Positions 36,832 through 47,773 of a stretch of DNA of 64,000 bases are shown here, one piece after another. A program made the position numbers and the translations under genes. The stretch covers positions 196,539 through 260,538 of the forward strand of contig NZ_KV825615.1 of NCBI RefSeq assembly GCF_001831515.1, given 5' to 3'. A model generated the notes under the pieces. That model searched no databases and was not told the origin of the DNA. It was given only the letters and a program-made list of their open reading frames with translations. Origin of the DNA: Corynebacterium sp. HMSC074A01. Its GTDB lineage: Bacteria > Actinomycetota > Actinomycetes > Mycobacteriales > Mycobacteriaceae. Position 1 is the first letter of the stretch; each line of letters begins with the position of its first letter.

Positions 36832-37460
36832 TGAGCGAGCCGAACCTCCCCCGCAAGCGACTCAGCAGCGCCGAGCGTGCTCGTGCTGAAGCCTCCCTCC
36901 ACGACGCATTCGTCGATGGCCAGCTCACGGTCACAGAGTTCGACGAGCGATCCGCCGCCCTCTACAGAGCCACCTTTGTCGATGAGCTTCCTGCGCTTAT
37001 CGACGATCTCTCCCCCGTCACTCCCCAACACAACCAACCCGCCCGGCAAGACGGCACCATGGCTCGCTACGCCACCGGCGAATCGGGCGGTTCCCCGTTC
37101 AGCCTTTCCATCATGGGCGGCAGCGAACGCGGCGGTGATTGGCTCGTCGCTCCGAATCACACGTCCATCACGGTCATGGGCGGCAACTCCCTCGACCTGC
37201 GCGAAGCGCGACTGAGCGCACACGAGACCATCATCAACGCGTTTGCAGTCATGGGCGGCATTGAAATCATCGTGCCGGAAGACGTGCGCGTGGTGGACGC
37301 CGGACTGGGAATCATGGGCGGATTCGGGGTGGAAACCCACCCGTCCTGCACCATCGCACTCGCAGACCTTCCGGTGGATGCGCCTGTCATACGCGTGCGC
37401 GGGCTCGCGCTCATGGGCGGGGTAGGCATCGTCCGCGCCGCCCGTGGCGCACGTGTTTAG
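36831..37460 (+). CDS. DUF1707 and LiaF-like domain protein
   Basis: 209 aa. Residues 8-60 form a DUF1707 domain (RLSSAERARAEASLHDAFVDG, then LTVTEFDERSAALYRA). From residue 85 on there are five MGG-containing strand turns (SIMGGSE, TVMGGNS, AVMGGIE, GIMGGFG, ALMGGVG), the right-handed beta-helix pattern of the LiaF/YvqF C-terminal domain. No membrane segment. Proteins of this design are linked to cell-wall antibiotic sensing; the role here is inferred. Its end overlaps the convergent DUF1801 gene by 4 nt. Confidence 0.8.
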   Translation: MSEPNLPRKRLSSAERARAEASLHDAFVDGQLTVTEFDERSAALYRATFVDELPALIDDLSPVTPQHNQPARQDGTMARYATGESGGSPFSLSIMGGSERGGDWLVAPNHTSITVMGGNSLDLREARLSAHETIINAFAVMGGIEIIVPEDVRVVDAGLGIMGGFGVETHPSCTIALADLPVDAPVIRVRGLALMGGVGIVRAARGARV

Positions 37461-37873
37461 TGAACGGCGCGGCGAATGAGCTCGCGAATGCGCGCCCGGG
37501 TATCGTCGTTAAGTTCTTGGATGGCGTAACTGGTCGGCCACATCGCGCCGTCGTCAAGATGGGCGTTCTCCTGGAACCCGAGCGTGGTATAGCGGGCGTC
37601 GAATTTCGACGAGACCTGCAGGAAGAGCACGACGCCGTCTGACCCTTCCCAGGCGGGCATGCCATAGAACGTCCGCGCGTCGAGTTGGGGCGCTTCCTCC
37701 GTGACCATCGTGTGGACTGCGGCGGCGAGGTCGCGGTCTTCCGGCGGCATGGCGTCGATCAGCTCCTGCACGGCCTCGAGATTCTTGGCCTTCTTGTTGC
37801 CGCCTTTTTCGCGACGCAGTTCTTCTGCGCGCTGGCGCATCGCCTCGCGCTCGGCTTCGCTAAATCCGCTCAT
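37457..37873 (-). CDS. DUF1801-like protein, 138 aa
   Basis: Begins MSGFSEAEREAMRQRAEELRREKGGNKKAK, a charged helix, followed by a small alpha/beta domain with the DUF1801 hallmark TFYGMPAWEGSDGVVLFLQ and YAIQELNDDTRARIRELIRRAVH. DUF1801 proteins include Fra/frataxin-like chaperones, but function is unclear. An upstream open extension of 33 codons runs into the 69-bp repeat and is discarded. -10 TATCGT lies 6 nt before ATG, giving a near-leaderless start. Confidence 0.75.
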   Translation of the reverse strand: MSGFSEAEREAMRQRAEELRREKGGNKKAKNLEAVQELIDAMPPEDRDLAAAVHTMVTEEAPQLDARTFYGMPAWEGSDGVVLFLQVSSKFDARYTTLGFQENAHLDDGAMWPTSYAIQELNDDTRARIRELIRRAVH

Positions 37874-37954
37874 GCCGCCACGATACGCATGGATTGACTT
37901 GCGCTGTTCAACGCCCTGATCGCGTGTCGGCGGTCTTCCTAAAAGTGTCTTCCT

Positions 37955-38181
37955 AAATGGAGCTAGCTCCATTTGAACCTACGCCGGTTACAAAAGCCCA
38001 GGTCGCACTTCGCCGAGCCCCCTAAATGGAGCTAGCTCTATTTGGGCCTGCGGCGTCGAGAAAACGCCAGGTCGCGCCTCAGCGATCTCTCTAAACGGAG
38101 CTAGCTCCATTTGGCCCCGCGCCGGTTGCAAAACACCAGGTCGCGCATCGGCGATTTCCCTAAACGGAGCTAGCTCCATTC
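37955..38181. repeat. Four-copy 69-bp tandem repeat with 20-bp palindrome
   Basis: The palindrome AAATGGAGCTAGCTCCATTT and near copies start at 37955, 38024, 38093 and 38162, an exact 69-bp period. The interval also carries a conserved CAAAAnnCCAGGTCGC block; the rest varies. 69 bp is 23 codons, and both strands contain ATG-GAG-CTA-GCT frames from each palindrome (MELAPF). On the minus strand three units read through as a 23-residue repeat. The same repeat recurs at 63802-64000. The array lies between the DUF1801 gene and the rpoC end. Confidence 0.95.
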
Positions 38182-38256
38182 ACCCCAACCGCTCCCGGCA
38201 GCAAAGGTCCTCAAAAGCCACCCCAACGCTTTGGGGCCCACGCAGCCAGCAACGCC

Positions 38257-38291
38257 AACGGCCCGGCCCCCACGAAGGGAGCCGGGCCGTT
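38257..38291 (-). terminator. Hairpin after rpoC
   Basis: An 11-bp perfect stem AACGGCCCGGC / GCCGGGCCGTT with a 13-nt loop, about 40 nt after the rpoC stop. It lacks a T tract; a smaller CCCC/GGGG hairpin follows at 38221-38236. Probable terminator of rpoBC. Confidence 0.6.
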
Positions 38292-38330
38292 AGCAGCAGA
38301 CCGGAAAAGACCTAGCAGTCAGCCAGAAGG

Positions 38331-41300
38331 CTAGATCTGGTCGAGCCCGTACTCGTCGAGCGGGACGGAGGCACCGGTGTACTCGCCGAAGCCCTCGTCG
38401 CCGTAGATGCCCTCGCCGAAGCTCGGGATGGAGTACGCGGCGGAGCGCGCAGCCTCGGTCGGCTTGACCTGGATGTTGCGGTAGCGGGAGATGCCCGTAC
38501 CGGCCGGGATCAGCTTACCGATGATCACGTTCTCCTTCAGGCCGATGAGCTGGTCGGAGCGCTTGTTGATCGCGGCGTCCGTGAGCACGCGGGTCGTCTC
38601 CTGGAAGGAGGCGGCCGACAGCCAGGACTCGGTAGCCAAGGAAGCCTTGGTGATACCCATGATCTCGGAGCGCATCTCTGCCGGCTGGCCTTCGTCCGCG
38701 ACGGTGGCGGCGTTGACCTGGCGTGCCTCGGCGAGGTCGATCAGCGTGCCCGGCAGGAACTCGGTCGAGCCGGAGTCGATGACCGTGCCGCGGCGCAGCA
38801 TCTGGCGGATGATGATCTCGATGTGCTTGTCGTGAATCGACACACCCTGAGTGCGGTAGACAGCCTGGACCTCGTCGATGAGGTGCTTCTCCACACCGCG
38901 GCGGCCGAGAACCTCGAGCACGTCGTGCGGATCCGCAGCACCGCGGAGCAGGCGGTCGCCGACCTCCACGTGGTCGCCCTCGCGCAGGGAGCGCTCGATC
39001 ATGGCGTCCGGGTTGGACTCCATCGGGCGGCGCACCTGGGCCAGGCCCTGGCGCTTGGACAGCTTCTCGTAGACCACGTCGTCGGAGCCGTCGTCCGGGT
39101 GGATGGTCAGGGTCCAGAAGTTGCCCTCGTCCTCCAGCGAGATCGTACCGGCTACCGACGCGATCGGAGCGCAGTTCTTCGGCACGCGGGCCTCGAACAG
39201 CTCCTGCACACGCGGCAGACCACCGGTAATGTCGCCGCCGACACCACCCTGGTGGAAGGTACGCATGGTCAGCTGGGTACCCGGCTCACCAATGGACTGT
39301 GCAGCGACGATGCCGACGGCCTCGCCGATGTCCACCAGCTGGCCAGAGGCCATGGACTTGCCGTAGCACTTGGCGCAGACACCGGTCGGGGTCTGGCAGG
39401 TCAGCACGGAGCGGACCTTGAGCTCAGTGATGCCCTTCTCCACGAGCGTGTCGATGCGCTCCTCGGACAGCTCGGTGCCGGCCTCGAAGACCACGTTGCC
39501 CTCGGCGTCCTTGACGTCGGAAGCCAGCACGCGGCCGGAGACGGAGGTTTCGACCAGTTCGTGGCGGACGAACTTGCCCTCAGAAGCTTCAACCGCAACC
39601 GGAACCTTGACACCCTGGTGGGTGCCGCAGTCCTGCTCGCGGACGATGACGTCCTGGGCCACGTCAACCAGACGACGGGTGAGGTAGCCGGAGTCAGCGG
39701 TACGCAGCGCGGTATCGGCCAGGCCCTTACGGGAACCGTGAGAGTTGTTGAAGTACTCCATCACGGACAGGCCCTCGCGGAAGGAGGTCTTGATCGGGCG
39801 GGTGATGTACTCACCGCGCGAGTTCACAACCATGCCCTTCATGCCGGCCAGGGTCCAGATCTGGCGCATGTTACCGGCAGCACCGGACTTCACGATCATC
39901 GGAATCGGGTTGTCGTCTGGGTACAGGTCCTCGACGGCCTGACCGACCTTGTTGGTGGCGTCCTGCCACAGCTCGACCAGACGGTCGTAGCGGTTCTCCT
40001 CGGTCAGCGCACCCTTCTCCCAGTACTTGCGCTCGATCTCCTCGGCTTCCTTCTCGTAGCGCTCCAAGACCTCGGTCTTGTTTGGCAGCACGAGCACGTC
40101 GGACATCGTAATGGTCACGCCCGAGCGGGTGGACCAGTAGAAGCCAGCGTCCTTCAGCTTGTCCAGGGTCTGCGCAACAGTGATCATGGGGTACTTCTCC
40201 ACCATGCCCTGGATGATGTCGCCAAGCAGCACCTTGCCGGAGCCGCCGCCCTTACGCACCATCGCGCCTTCCTGGTACGGGAAGTTGTACGGCAGCAGCT
40301 CGTTGAACATGATGCGGCCGAGCGTGGTGTCCATCATCCACGGCTGACCCTTGGTCCAGCCGTCCGGGAACTGCTCCTTTTCCACCTCAACCGTCGGGCG
40401 GAGGTGGTCGATGCGGACCTTGATCGGTGCCTGCAGACCAAGCACACCGCGGTCGTAGGCCATGATGGCCTCGCGGTAGGAGGAGTACACGCCGCGTGCC
40501 GGGCCGTTCTCGTCGGCAGGCGCGTACGCGCCCTCGCCGCCGACCTCGGAGGTGGACTTCTCCATGGTGAGGAAGTACAGGCCGGTCACCATGTCCAGGC
40601 GCGGGATCGCCAGCGGCTTACCGGACGCCGGGGACAGGATGTTGTTCGAGGACAGCATGAGCACGCGGGCCTCAGCCTGCGCCTCGGCAGACAGCGGCAG
40701 GTGGACTGCCATCTGGTCACCGTCGAAGTCAGCGTTGAAGGCCTCGCAGGCCAGCGGGTGCAGCTGGATGGCCTTACCCTCGACCAGCTTCGGCTCGAAG
40801 GCCTGGATGCCCAGGCGGTGCAGGGTCGGTGCGCGGTTGAGCAGCACCGGGTGCTCGGAAATCGCCTCTTCGAGGACGTCCCACACCTCGGGGCGCTGGC
40901 GCTCGACCATGCGCTTTGCGCTCTTGATGTTCTGCGCGTAGTCGTTGTCCACCAGGCGCTTCATCACGAACGGCTTGAACAGCTCGAGCGCCATCAGCTT
41001 CGGCAGACCGCACTCGTGCAGCTTCAGCTGCGGGCCGACAATAATCACGGAACGACCAGAGTAGTCGACACGCTTACCCAGCAGGTTCTGACGGAAGCGG
41101 CCCTGCTTGCCCTTGAGCAGGTCGGACAGGGACTTCAGCGGGCGGGAGCCCGGGCCGGTGACCGGACGGCCGCGGCGGCCGTTGTCGAACAGCGCGTCAA
41201 CGGACTCCTGCAGCATGCGCTTCTCGTTGTTCACGATGATCTCGGGCGCGCCAAGATCGATCATGCGCTTGAGGCGGTTGTTGCGGTTGATCACGCGACG

Positions 41301-42332
41301 GTACAGGTCGTTCAGGTCGGAGGTAGCGAAGCGGCCACCGTCCAGCTGCACCATCGGGCGTAGCTCCGGCGGGATCACCGGGATCGCGTCCAGGATCATG
41401 CCGGCCGGGTCGTTGCCGGAGCGCTGGAACGCAGCGACAACCTTCAGGCGCTTGAGCGCGCGGACCTTCTTCTGGCCCTTGCCCTCAGCGATGATGGTGC
41501 GCAGCTCCTCGGCCTCGGCCTCGAGGTCGAAGTTGCGGATCAGGGTCTGGATCGCCTCGGCGCCCATGCCGCCGGTGAAGTAGTCCTCGTAGCGGTCGAC
41601 GAGCTCCTCGTAGAGCACCTCGTCGATAATCATCTGCTTCGGAGCCAGCTTCTGGAAGGTCTGCCAGATCTCCTCGAGGCGCTCAACCTCGCGCTCGCCG
41701 GCCTCGCGGATGTGGGTCATCTCCTTGTCCGCGGCCTGCTGCACCTTCTTGCGGGCAGCGGCGGTCGCGCCGGAGGCCTCGAGCTCAGCGAGGTCTTCCT
41801 CCAGCTTGTGGGCGCGCTCGGCGATCTCGGAGTTGGCGTCCTCCTCGACTTCCTTCTTCTCCAGCAGCATCTCCGCCTCGAGGGTGGACATGTCGTTGTG
41901 ACGTGCCTCCTCGTCGACGCTGGTGATGATGTTGGCAGCGAAGTAAATGATGCGCTCGAGGTCCTTCGGCGCAAGGTCAAGCAGGTAGCCCAGGCGCGAA
42001 GGCACGCCCTTGAAGTACCAGATGTGGGTCACGGGAGCGGCGAGCTCGATGTGGCCCATGCGCTCACGGCGCACCTTGGACTTGGTCACCTCGACGCCGC
42101 AGCGCTCGCAGATGATGCCCTTGTAACGGACGCGCTTGTACTTACCGCAGGCGCACTCCCAGTCGCGGGTGGGGCCGAAAATGCGCTCGCAGAACAGGCC
42201 GTCCTTCTCGGGCTTGAGGGTGCGGTAGTTAATGGTCTCCGGCTTCTTCACTTCGCCGTGGGACCACTTACGGATGTCTTCGGCAGTGGCCAGGCCGATG
42301 CGAAGCTCGTTGAAGAGGTTTACGTCAAACAC
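38331..42332 (-). CDS. rpoC: RNA polymerase beta' subunit
   Basis: 1333 aa. The start is GTG, with GAAAGGG upstream. The N-terminal zinc site is seen as CACG and CERCG (about residues 60-80), the catalytic Mg loop as [12 protein letters not shown], and the second zinc cluster as [13 protein letters not shown] with its upstream Cys. The coiled region around residues 150-230 ([19 protein letters not shown]) is the lineage-specific insert found in actinobacteria. It follows rpoB by 110 nt, which hold a CCTCCCCAGCTGGGGGAGG hairpin just before the ribosome site. Confidence 0.98.
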   Translation of the reverse strand: MFDVNLFNELRIGLATAEDIRKWSHGEVKKPETINYRTLKPEKDGLFCERIFGPTRDWECACGKYKRVRYKGIICERCGVEVTKSKVRRERMGHIELAAPVTHIWYFKGVPSRLGYLLDLAPKDLERIIYFAANIITSVDEEARHNDMSTLEAEMLLEKKEVEEDANSEIAERAHKLEEDLAELEASGATAAARKKVQQAADKEMTHIREAGEREVERLEEIWQTFQKLAPKQMIIDEVLYEELVDRYEDYFTGGMGAEAIQTLIRNFDLEAEAEELRTIIAEGKGQKKVRALKRLKVVAAFQRSGNDPAGMILDAIPVIPPELRPMVQLDGGRFATSDLNDLYRRVINRNNRLKRMIDLGAPEIIVNNEKRMLQESVDALFDNGRRGRPVTGPGSRPLKSLSDLLKGKQGRFRQNLLGKRVDYSGRSVIIVGPQLKLHECGLPKLMALELFKPFVMKRLVDNDYAQNIKSAKRMVERQRPEVWDVLEEAISEHPVLLNRAPTLHRLGIQAFEPKLVEGKAIQLHPLACEAFNADFDGDQMAVHLPLSAEAQAEARVLMLSSNNILSPASGKPLAIPRLDMVTGLYFLTMEKSTSEVGGEGAYAPADENGPARGVYSSYREAIMAYDRGVLGLQAPIKVRIDHLRPTVEVEKEQFPDGWTKGQPWMMDTTLGRIMFNELLPYNFPYQEGAMVRKGGGSGKVLLGDIIQGMVEKYPMITVAQTLDKLKDAGFYWSTRSGVTITMSDVLVLPNKTEVLERYEKEAEEIERKYWEKGALTEENRYDRLVELWQDATNKVGQAVEDLYPDDNPIPMIVKSGAAGNMRQIWTLAGMKGMVVNSRGEYITRPIKTSFREGLSVMEYFNNSHGSRKGLADTALRTADSGYLTRRLVDVAQDVIVREQDCGTHQGVKVPVAVEASEGKFVRHELVETSVSGRVLASDVKDAEGNVVFEAGTELSEERIDTLVEKGITELKVRSVLTCQTPTGVCAKCYGKSMASGQLVDIGEAVGIVAAQSIGEPGTQLTMRTFHQGGVGGDITGGLPRVQELFEARVPKNCAPIASVAGTISLEDEGNFWTLTIHPDDGSDDVVYEKLSKRQGLAQVRRPMESNPDAMIERSLREGDHVEVGDRLLRGAADPHDVLEVLGRRGVEKHLIDEVQAVYRTQGVSIHDKHIEIIIRQMLRRGTVIDSGSTEFLPGTLIDLAEARQVNAATVADEGQPAEMRSEIMGITKASLATESWLSAASFQETTRVLTDAAINKRSDQLIGLKENVIIGKLIPAGTGISRYRNIQVKPTEAARSAAYSIPSFGEGIYGDEGFGEYTGASVPLDEYGLDQI

Positions 42333-42442
42333 GTAAATTCCCTTTCACCTCCCCCAGCTGGGGAGGATTGCGTGTGGATAGTTTCTTCTCGTTTTCTTTC
42401 CAGGCGTCGACAAGCGCATGCTTTACGACGCCCGCCTGGCGT
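42333..42442 (-). promoter_or_regulatory. rpoB-rpoC spacer with two hairpins
   Basis: Contains CCTCCCC-AGCT-GGGGAGG (42348-42366) next to the rpoC ribosome site and a GACGCC/GGCGTC inverted repeat near the rpoB end. These may stabilise or tune rpoC translation. Confidence 0.35.
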
Positions 42443-45400
42443 CTAGACGGAATCCGCCGCAGAGCCCTCATCGCGCGAGAGGTTGATGCCCAGCGAGGAG
42501 CCGGCCTGATCAAACTCATCGTCGTCGCCGTCGAGCTCCATGGCGCTGCCGTCGGTAGAAAGCACCTCAACGTTGAGGCACAGCGACTGCAGCTCCTTGA
42601 GCAACACCTTGAAGGACTCGGGGATGCCCGGATCCGGAATGTTGTCGCCCTTGACGATTGCTTCGTAGACCTTCACACGGCCGACCACGTCGTCCGACTT
42701 GATGGTGAGCAGCTCCTGCAGGGTGTAGGCAGCGCCGTAAGCCTGCATTGCCCACACCTCCATCTCGCCGAAGCGCTGGCCACCGAACTGTGCCTTACCG
42801 CCCAGCGGCTGCTGGGTAATCATGGAGTACGGGCCAGTGGAGCGGGCGTGAATCTTCTCGTCCACGAGGTGGTGCAGCTTGAGCATGTACATGTAGCCGA
42901 CCGAGATCGGGTACTTGTACGGCTCGCCCGAGCGACCGTCATACAGCTTGGCCTTGCCGTGCTCATCGACCATGACGTCGCCGTCGCGGTTCGGCTTGGA
43001 GTTAGCGAGCAGGCCCGCGATCTCATCGTTGGACGCGCCGTCGAACACCGGCGTTGCGGTGAGCGACTCCGGCGGCACGTCGTAAAGCTTCTCGGGCAGG
43101 GTCTCCAGCAGTGCAGCGTTGGCCGGGTCATCCGGGTTCACGGTCCAGCCGGCCTTAGCCAGCCAGCCGAGGTGCACCTCGAGGACCTGGCCAATGTTCA
43201 TACGACGCGGCACACCGTGGGTGTTCAGGATGATGTCCACCGGGGTGCCGTCCTCCATGAACGGCATGTCTTCGGTCGGCAGGATCTTGCCCACGACACC
43301 CTTGTTGCCGTGGCGGCCGGCCATCTTGTCGCCGTCCTGGATCTTGCGCTTCTGCGCCACGTAGACGCGGATCATCTCGTTGACGCCCGGGGACAGATCG
43401 TCGTCGTCCTCGCGGGAGAAGCGGCGCACTGCAATGACCTTGCCGGTCTCACCGTGCGGCACCTTCAGGGAGGTGTCGCGCACCTCGCGAGCCTTCTCAC
43501 CGAAGATGGCGCGCAGCAGGCGCTCCTCCGGGGTCAGCTCGGTCTCACCCTTCGGGGTGACCTTACCGACCAGGATGTCGCCGTCGCGCACGTCCGCGCC
43601 GATGCGGATGATGCCGCGCTCGTCGAGGTCCTTGAGCACGTCCTCGGAGACGTTCGGGATCTCGCGGGTGATCTCCTCGGCACCGAGCTTGGTGTCGCGG
43701 GCGTCAATCTCGTGCTCCTCAATGTGCACGGAGGTGAGGATGTCCTCCTCCACCACGCGCTGGTTGAGGATGATGGCGTCCTCGTAGTTGTGGCCTTCCC
43801 ACGGCATGAACGCAACCAGCAGGTTACGGCCCAGCGACATCTCGCCGTCCTTGGTGCCCGGGCCGTCAGCGATGACCTGGCCGGCCTCAACACGCTGGCC
43901 AGCGGACACGATCGGCGTCTGGTTGTAGCAGGTGCCCTGGTTCGTGCGGTGGAAGGTACGCAGCTGCTGGGTGTCGCGCGTGCCGTCGTCGCCCAGCACG
44001 GTGATGTAGTCACCCGTGACGGTTTCCACAACGCCCGAGAGCGGGGAAATGACGGTATCGCCGGCGTCGTATGCGGCGCGCTGCTCCATACCGGTGGCCA
44101 CGTAGGGGGCCTCGGCGCGCAGCAGCGGCACGGCCTGCTTCTGCATGTTCGCGCCCATCAGCGCACGGTTCGCATCGTCGTGCTCCAGGAACGGAATCAT
44201 CGCCGTTGCGACGGAGACCATCTGGCGCGGGGAGATGTCGAGGTAGTCGACGCCCTGCGGGCCGACGACGCCGATGTCGCCGTCCTTCAGGCGGACCTCG
44301 ATACGCTCGCCGGTCAGCTCGCCGTCCTTGGTCATCGGGGTGGCCGCCTGCGCAATCGCGTAGCGGTCCTCCTCGTCAGCCGTGAGGTAGTCGATCTGGT
44401 CGGTGAGCTGGCCGTTGTCCACCTTGCGGTACGGCGTCTCGATGAACCCGAAGGGGTTGACGCGCGCATACGAGGACAGGGCACCGATCAGGCCAATGTT
44501 CGGGCCTTCCGGGGTCTCAATCGGGCACATGCGGCCGTAGTGCGAGGGGTGCACGTCTCGGACCTCAATGCCGGCGCGCTCACGCGAGAGGCCACCCGGG
44601 CCCAGCGCGGAGAGACGACGCTTGTGGGTAAGACCAGACAGCGAGTTGTTCTGGTCCATGAACTGGGACAGCTGCGAGGTACCGAAGAACTCACGGATGG
44701 CAGCCGACACCGGGCGCACGTTAATCAGCGAGGTCGGCGTGATCGACTCTGCGTCCTGGGTGGTCATGCGCTCGCGCACGACGCGCTCCATACGGGACAG
44801 GCCGACGCGGACCTGGTTCTGGATCAGCTCGCCGACGGTACGCAGGCGGCGGTTACCAAAGTGGTCGATGTCGTCGGTGTTGATCGGGATGATCTCGCCG
44901 GACGGGGAGGTCATCTCGGTCTCGCCCGCGTGCAGGCGCACGAGGTACTCGAGCGTGGTGGCGATGTCCTCTTCGGTCAGCGTCATCAGGCCCTCGTGGT
45001 CACCGCCCAGACCGAGCTTGCGGTTGACCTTGTAGCGGCCCACGCGTGCCAGGTCGTAGCGCTTCGCCTTGAAGAAGGAGTTTTCCAGCAGGGACTGCGC
45101 AAGATCGCGCGTCGGCTGCTCGCCCGGGCGCTGCTTGCGGTAAATCTCCAGCAGCGCCTCGTCGGTGTTTGCCACACCGTCGTTCTCCAGGGTGGACATC
45201 ATGAGCTCGGAGAAGCCGAAGCGCTCCGTGATCTGCTCGGTGGTCCAGCCCAGCGCCTTCAGCAGGACGGTCACCGGCTGACGACGCTTGCGGTCAATGC
45301 GCACACCGACGGTGTCGCGCTTGTCCACGTCGAACTCCAGCCATGCACCACGCGAAGGGATCACCTTCACGGCGTGCAGCGGGCGCTCGGTGGATTTATC

Positions 45401-45940
45401 AATCGTCTCGTCGAAGTAGACGCCCGGGGAACGCACGAGCTGGGAGACGACGACACGCTCCGTGCCGTTGACGATGAAGGTGCCCTTGTCCGTCATCAGC
45501 GGGAAATCGCCGATGAACACGGTCTGGGACTTAATCTCCTGCGTGTCGTTGTTAATAAACTCCGCGGTGACGTACAACGGCGCGGAGTAGTTGATGTCCT
45601 TGTCTTTCGCCTCCTCGATCGTGTACTTCGCGTCCTCAAAACGCGGCTCGGACAGCGTCAGGCTCATGTTGCCCGAGTAGTCCTGGATCGGGGAGATCTC
45701 GTCGAGGATGTCTTCGAGGCCGCTCTTGACGCGCGCCTCATCCCCGCGCAGCTCCTGCTCGCGCTCACGCCACTCAGGCGTGCCGACGAGCCAAGCAAAA
45801 GATTCAAGCTGTACATCAAGAAGACCCGGGACGGTGATCGGCTCTTCGATCTTGGCGAACGAGTAACGTTCGGGGGCCCCGGGAATTTCAGCCATTGACA
45901 TGGTCTGGTTTGAGACTGCCAAGTTGGGTCCTTCCAGCAC
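42443..45940 (-). CDS. rpoB: RNA polymerase beta subunit
   Basis: 1165 aa from GTG 45940 ([13 protein letters not shown]), the start used for C. glutamicum RpoB. However, GGAAGGA inside these first codons is an ideal ribosome site for TTG at 45922, six codons in, as argued for mycobacterial rpoB; the shorter form is quite possible. The rifampicin region [20 protein letters not shown] and RRLSALG carries wild-type residues at the three main resistance positions (Asp, His and Ser of E. coli 516, 526, 531). The C-terminus ends [16 protein letters not shown]. Confidence 0.98.
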   Translation of the reverse strand: MLEGPNLAVSNQTMSMAEIPGAPERYSFAKIEEPITVPGLLDVQLESFAWLVGTPEWREREQELRGDEARVKSGLEDILDEISPIQDYSGNMSLTLSEPRFEDAKYTIEEAKDKDINYSAPLYVTAEFINNDTQEIKSQTVFIGDFPLMTDKGTFIVNGTERVVVSQLVRSPGVYFDETIDKSTERPLHAVKVIPSRGAWLEFDVDKRDTVGVRIDRKRRQPVTVLLKALGWTTEQITERFGFSELMMSTLENDGVANTDEALLEIYRKQRPGEQPTRDLAQSLLENSFFKAKRYDLARVGRYKVNRKLGLGGDHEGLMTLTEEDIATTLEYLVRLHAGETEMTSPSGEIIPINTDDIDHFGNRRLRTVGELIQNQVRVGLSRMERVVRERMTTQDAESITPTSLINVRPVSAAIREFFGTSQLSQFMDQNNSLSGLTHKRRLSALGPGGLSRERAGIEVRDVHPSHYGRMCPIETPEGPNIGLIGALSSYARVNPFGFIETPYRKVDNGQLTDQIDYLTADEEDRYAIAQAATPMTKDGELTGERIEVRLKDGDIGVVGPQGVDYLDISPRQMVSVATAMIPFLEHDDANRALMGANMQKQAVPLLRAEAPYVATGMEQRAAYDAGDTVISPLSGVVETVTGDYITVLGDDGTRDTQQLRTFHRTNQGTCYNQTPIVSAGQRVEAGQVIADGPGTKDGEMSLGRNLLVAFMPWEGHNYEDAIILNQRVVEEDILTSVHIEEHEIDARDTKLGAEEITREIPNVSEDVLKDLDERGIIRIGADVRDGDILVGKVTPKGETELTPEERLLRAIFGEKAREVRDTSLKVPHGETGKVIAVRRFSREDDDDLSPGVNEMIRVYVAQKRKIQDGDKMAGRHGNKGVVGKILPTEDMPFMEDGTPVDIILNTHGVPRRMNIGQVLEVHLGWLAKAGWTVNPDDPANAALLETLPEKLYDVPPESLTATPVFDGASNDEIAGLLANSKPNRDGDVMVDEHGKAKLYDGRSGEPYKYPISVGYMYMLKLHHLVDEKIHARSTGPYSMITQQPLGGKAQFGGQRFGEMEVWAMQAYGAAYTLQELLTIKSDDVVGRVKVYEAIVKGDNIPDPGIPESFKVLLKELQSLCLNVEVLSTDGSAMELDGDDDEFDQAGSSLGINLSRDEGSAADSV

Positions 45941-46167
45941 CTAAGGCGGAGGCCGCTGTGCCCACTCTGGCTCTGCAGGCAAGCGGCGTTTCCGCTGGGT
46001 AAGTTAGCATTTCGGTCTGCTTCAGAAGACCCGCCCCCAGAGATGACAAAATCACCTTGTCAAATCAGCACTCGCCGAAATCATTGCTGCCAAAAGGCCC
46101 ACTTTTCGACGAGCGCCTCATGCAAGGCGCACGCGCACACTGGAGACGGCTTCCAGCGCAACGACTT

Positions 46168-46196
46168 AGCCTATAGCACACTTCCACGTTTGTAAA
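46168..46196 (-). promoter_or_regulatory. Promoter of rpoB-rpoC
   Basis: On the minus strand -35 TTTACA (46196-46191), a 17-nt spacer and -10 TAGGCT (46173-46168). Predicted start near 46161, giving a leader of about 220 nt. A second candidate, TGCTAACTT near 46005, lies closer to the gene. The part from 46203 to 46347 shows nothing certain. Confidence 0.55.
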
Positions 46197-46347
46197 GAGA
46201 CGACACACCCCCGTGCCATCTTTGCGGTAAAGGAGCGAAGCCGTGCCGTCGAAAAGCTTGCTCTCGCTGCCAGAACCCCTCTGGCGACGCCGCTGCGGGG
46301 AAGCCTACCACTACAAGTGGCGGGGAAAACAAACTCGCGGCGCGCGC

Positions 46348-47274
46348 CTAGCGCTCACGAGCCGGGCGGAACGCCCCGACCAGGCCCAAAAGGGCGATGA
46401 GCACGCCGAGGGCAAGCACCGCCCACGTGGCCTTTTGCGACACCGACTGCGAGTACACGCGCGACAGCTGCTGCACCATCGCCTCGGTATCTGCGGGGTC
46501 CATCGCCGCGTCGTAGGTATACACGTTGTTGGGGTGTGCGCCCTGGTTATCCGCGTAAAAGACGTCGACCTTCTCCTTGATCCCCACGACCAGCCCGGAG
46601 ATCTGGTCGACCTGGTACTCGCGGTCCGCAGCGTAGTAGCGGAAGGTGCGCACCGATTCCTCACCCACCTCAGTGGAGCTGGTGTTGAATGGGTCCGCGT
46701 AGCGCAGCGCGAGGTTCGTCGGCTCAATGTGCTGGGTAAAGGTGTAGACGGTACGGCCCGCGATCTCCTCCTCGCCGGCAAACTGCGCGGGCGCGCCGCC
46801 GCGCAGCTGCGGGTCGAAGATGGCGTAGTCCTGCTGCTGCACGTCCGAAGGCAGCTTCAGCCACGGGGCATCTAGCGGCACCTCGACCGGCGGCATGCCC
46901 ATCACGAAGGCCACCTGGGCGGGCAGCGCGACCTCGCCGGTGAGCCGGTCGAGCACCATCGACCACGTTGAGGCCGAGACGAGGTTGTCAAAGTCCCGCT
47001 CGGCAGTGCCGGCGCGCAGGGTGTCGCCGATGCGCACGCTGGCCACGTCGTCGTTGGCGGGGTCCTGGATCTCCATGTGGAGCTGGCGCGTCACCGGGGC
47101 GCGCTCCCCTTCGCGGATGCCGTCCTCATCATGCAGCGTCCATGTGGTGCGCTCCAGGTCAAGCGGCAAACGCCCATCCCCGAGCAGGAAGCGCGGCGCG
47201 AGCAGGCTGCCGACCACGAGCGCAAGGCCGAGGCCGACAAGGAGCGCGGAAAGGATCCGGGATTTAGGCAGCAT
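46348..47274 (-). CDS. DUF3068 membrane-anchored protein
   Basis: 308 aa. An N-terminal signal anchor (ILSALLVGLGLALVVGSLL), a large extracytoplasmic domain, and a C-terminal transmembrane helix (ATWAVLALGVLIALLGLVGAF) with a basic RPARER tail. This is the DUF3068 layout of Corynebacteriales, sometimes listed with porin-related genes; function is unknown. Conserved elements include RTVYTFTQHIEPTNLALRYAD and YTYDAAMDPADT. ATG 47274 is chosen because -10 TACACT lies 7 nt before it; the alternative TTG at 47280 would be inside the promoter discriminator. Confidence 0.85.
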   Translation of the reverse strand: MLPKSRILSALLVGLGLALVVGSLLAPRFLLGDGRLPLDLERTTWTLHDEDGIREGERAPVTRQLHMEIQDPANDDVASVRIGDTLRAGTAERDFDNLVSASTWSMVLDRLTGEVALPAQVAFVMGMPPVEVPLDAPWLKLPSDVQQQDYAIFDPQLRGGAPAQFAGEEEIAGRTVYTFTQHIEPTNLALRYADPFNTSSTEVGEESVRTFRYYAADREYQVDQISGLVVGIKEKVDVFYADNQGAHPNNVYTYDAAMDPADTEAMVQQLSRVYSQSVSQKATWAVLALGVLIALLGLVGAFRPARER

Positions 47275-47281
47275 GGCCAAA

Positions 47282-47287
47282 AGTGTA
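47282..47287 (-). promoter_or_regulatory. -10 box of the DUF3068 gene, leaderless
   Basis: TACACT on the minus strand, then 7 nt and ATG 47274. Confidence 0.5.
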
Positions 47288-47706
47288 ATGGACGCCCGCG
47301 AGCACGCCCGAGGGCACGTCGCGCCAACCCGGAAGACAGGTGTAGACGAGAAGGTAGCGCTGAGACCTCACGGCGGGCGACCTGAAAATTTTGAAGCAGA
47401 GCTTACGTTAAGGAAACTCCCATAAGGCCAGGTAAAGCGCATTGGTTACGTATTTTTTACAAGAAACGTATTTTTCTCGCATCCTGCCGGTAGGGATATT
47501 TTTGTACCATCTTGCACTTTCCTTGCTTTTACATGCACATATAGTGACACCCTTTTGTTTCACTAATATTATTCCATGCGCAACTACCCCCGGAGTTCCA
47601 CTCTCAGGAAACGGCACAATGCTGCAAACATAGTGATCAGCAACACTTTTCGCGTTCGCCACATATACACTCGTCCACAAATCACCCCCACGACACCGCT
47701 CCACCA
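47288..47706. other. AT-rich divergent intergenic region
   Basis: The part from about 47430 to 47640 is strikingly AT-rich compared with the rest of the window (runs such as TATTTTTTAC, TTTTTGTACC, ACTAATATTATTCC). A direct repeat ACGTATTTTT occurs at 47448-47457 and 47466-47475. No convincing gene. It could bind an Lsr2/CgpS-type silencer and control the surface-protein gene downstream. Confidence 0.4.
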
Positions 47707-47735
47707 TTCACACGTGTCTAAGAAATGCTTAATGT
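47707..47735 (+). promoter_or_regulatory. Promoter of the Rib-repeat surface protein
   Basis: -35 TTCACA (47707-47712), a 17-nt spacer, -10 TAATGT (47730-47735). Predicted start near 47742; the leader carries AAGGAG at 47762-47767. Confidence 0.6.
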
Positions 47736-47773
47736 GAAATGGCACCCCGTCAGAAAATCTTAAGGAGTATGTG

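Noticed and set aside
37955..38181. CRISPR array
   Set aside because: The repeats are palindromic and evenly spaced, but the intervals between them are themselves conserved, at both loci, and no cas genes are present.
42368..45898. An 1,176-codon plus-strand open frame
   Set aside because: Antisense shadow of rpoB; composition follows the codon bias of the real gene.
47408..47707. A 99-codon minus-strand open frame in the AT-rich gap
   Set aside because: It overlaps the surface-protein promoter, has no ribosome site, and its sequence shows no family features. Kept only as a remote possibility.
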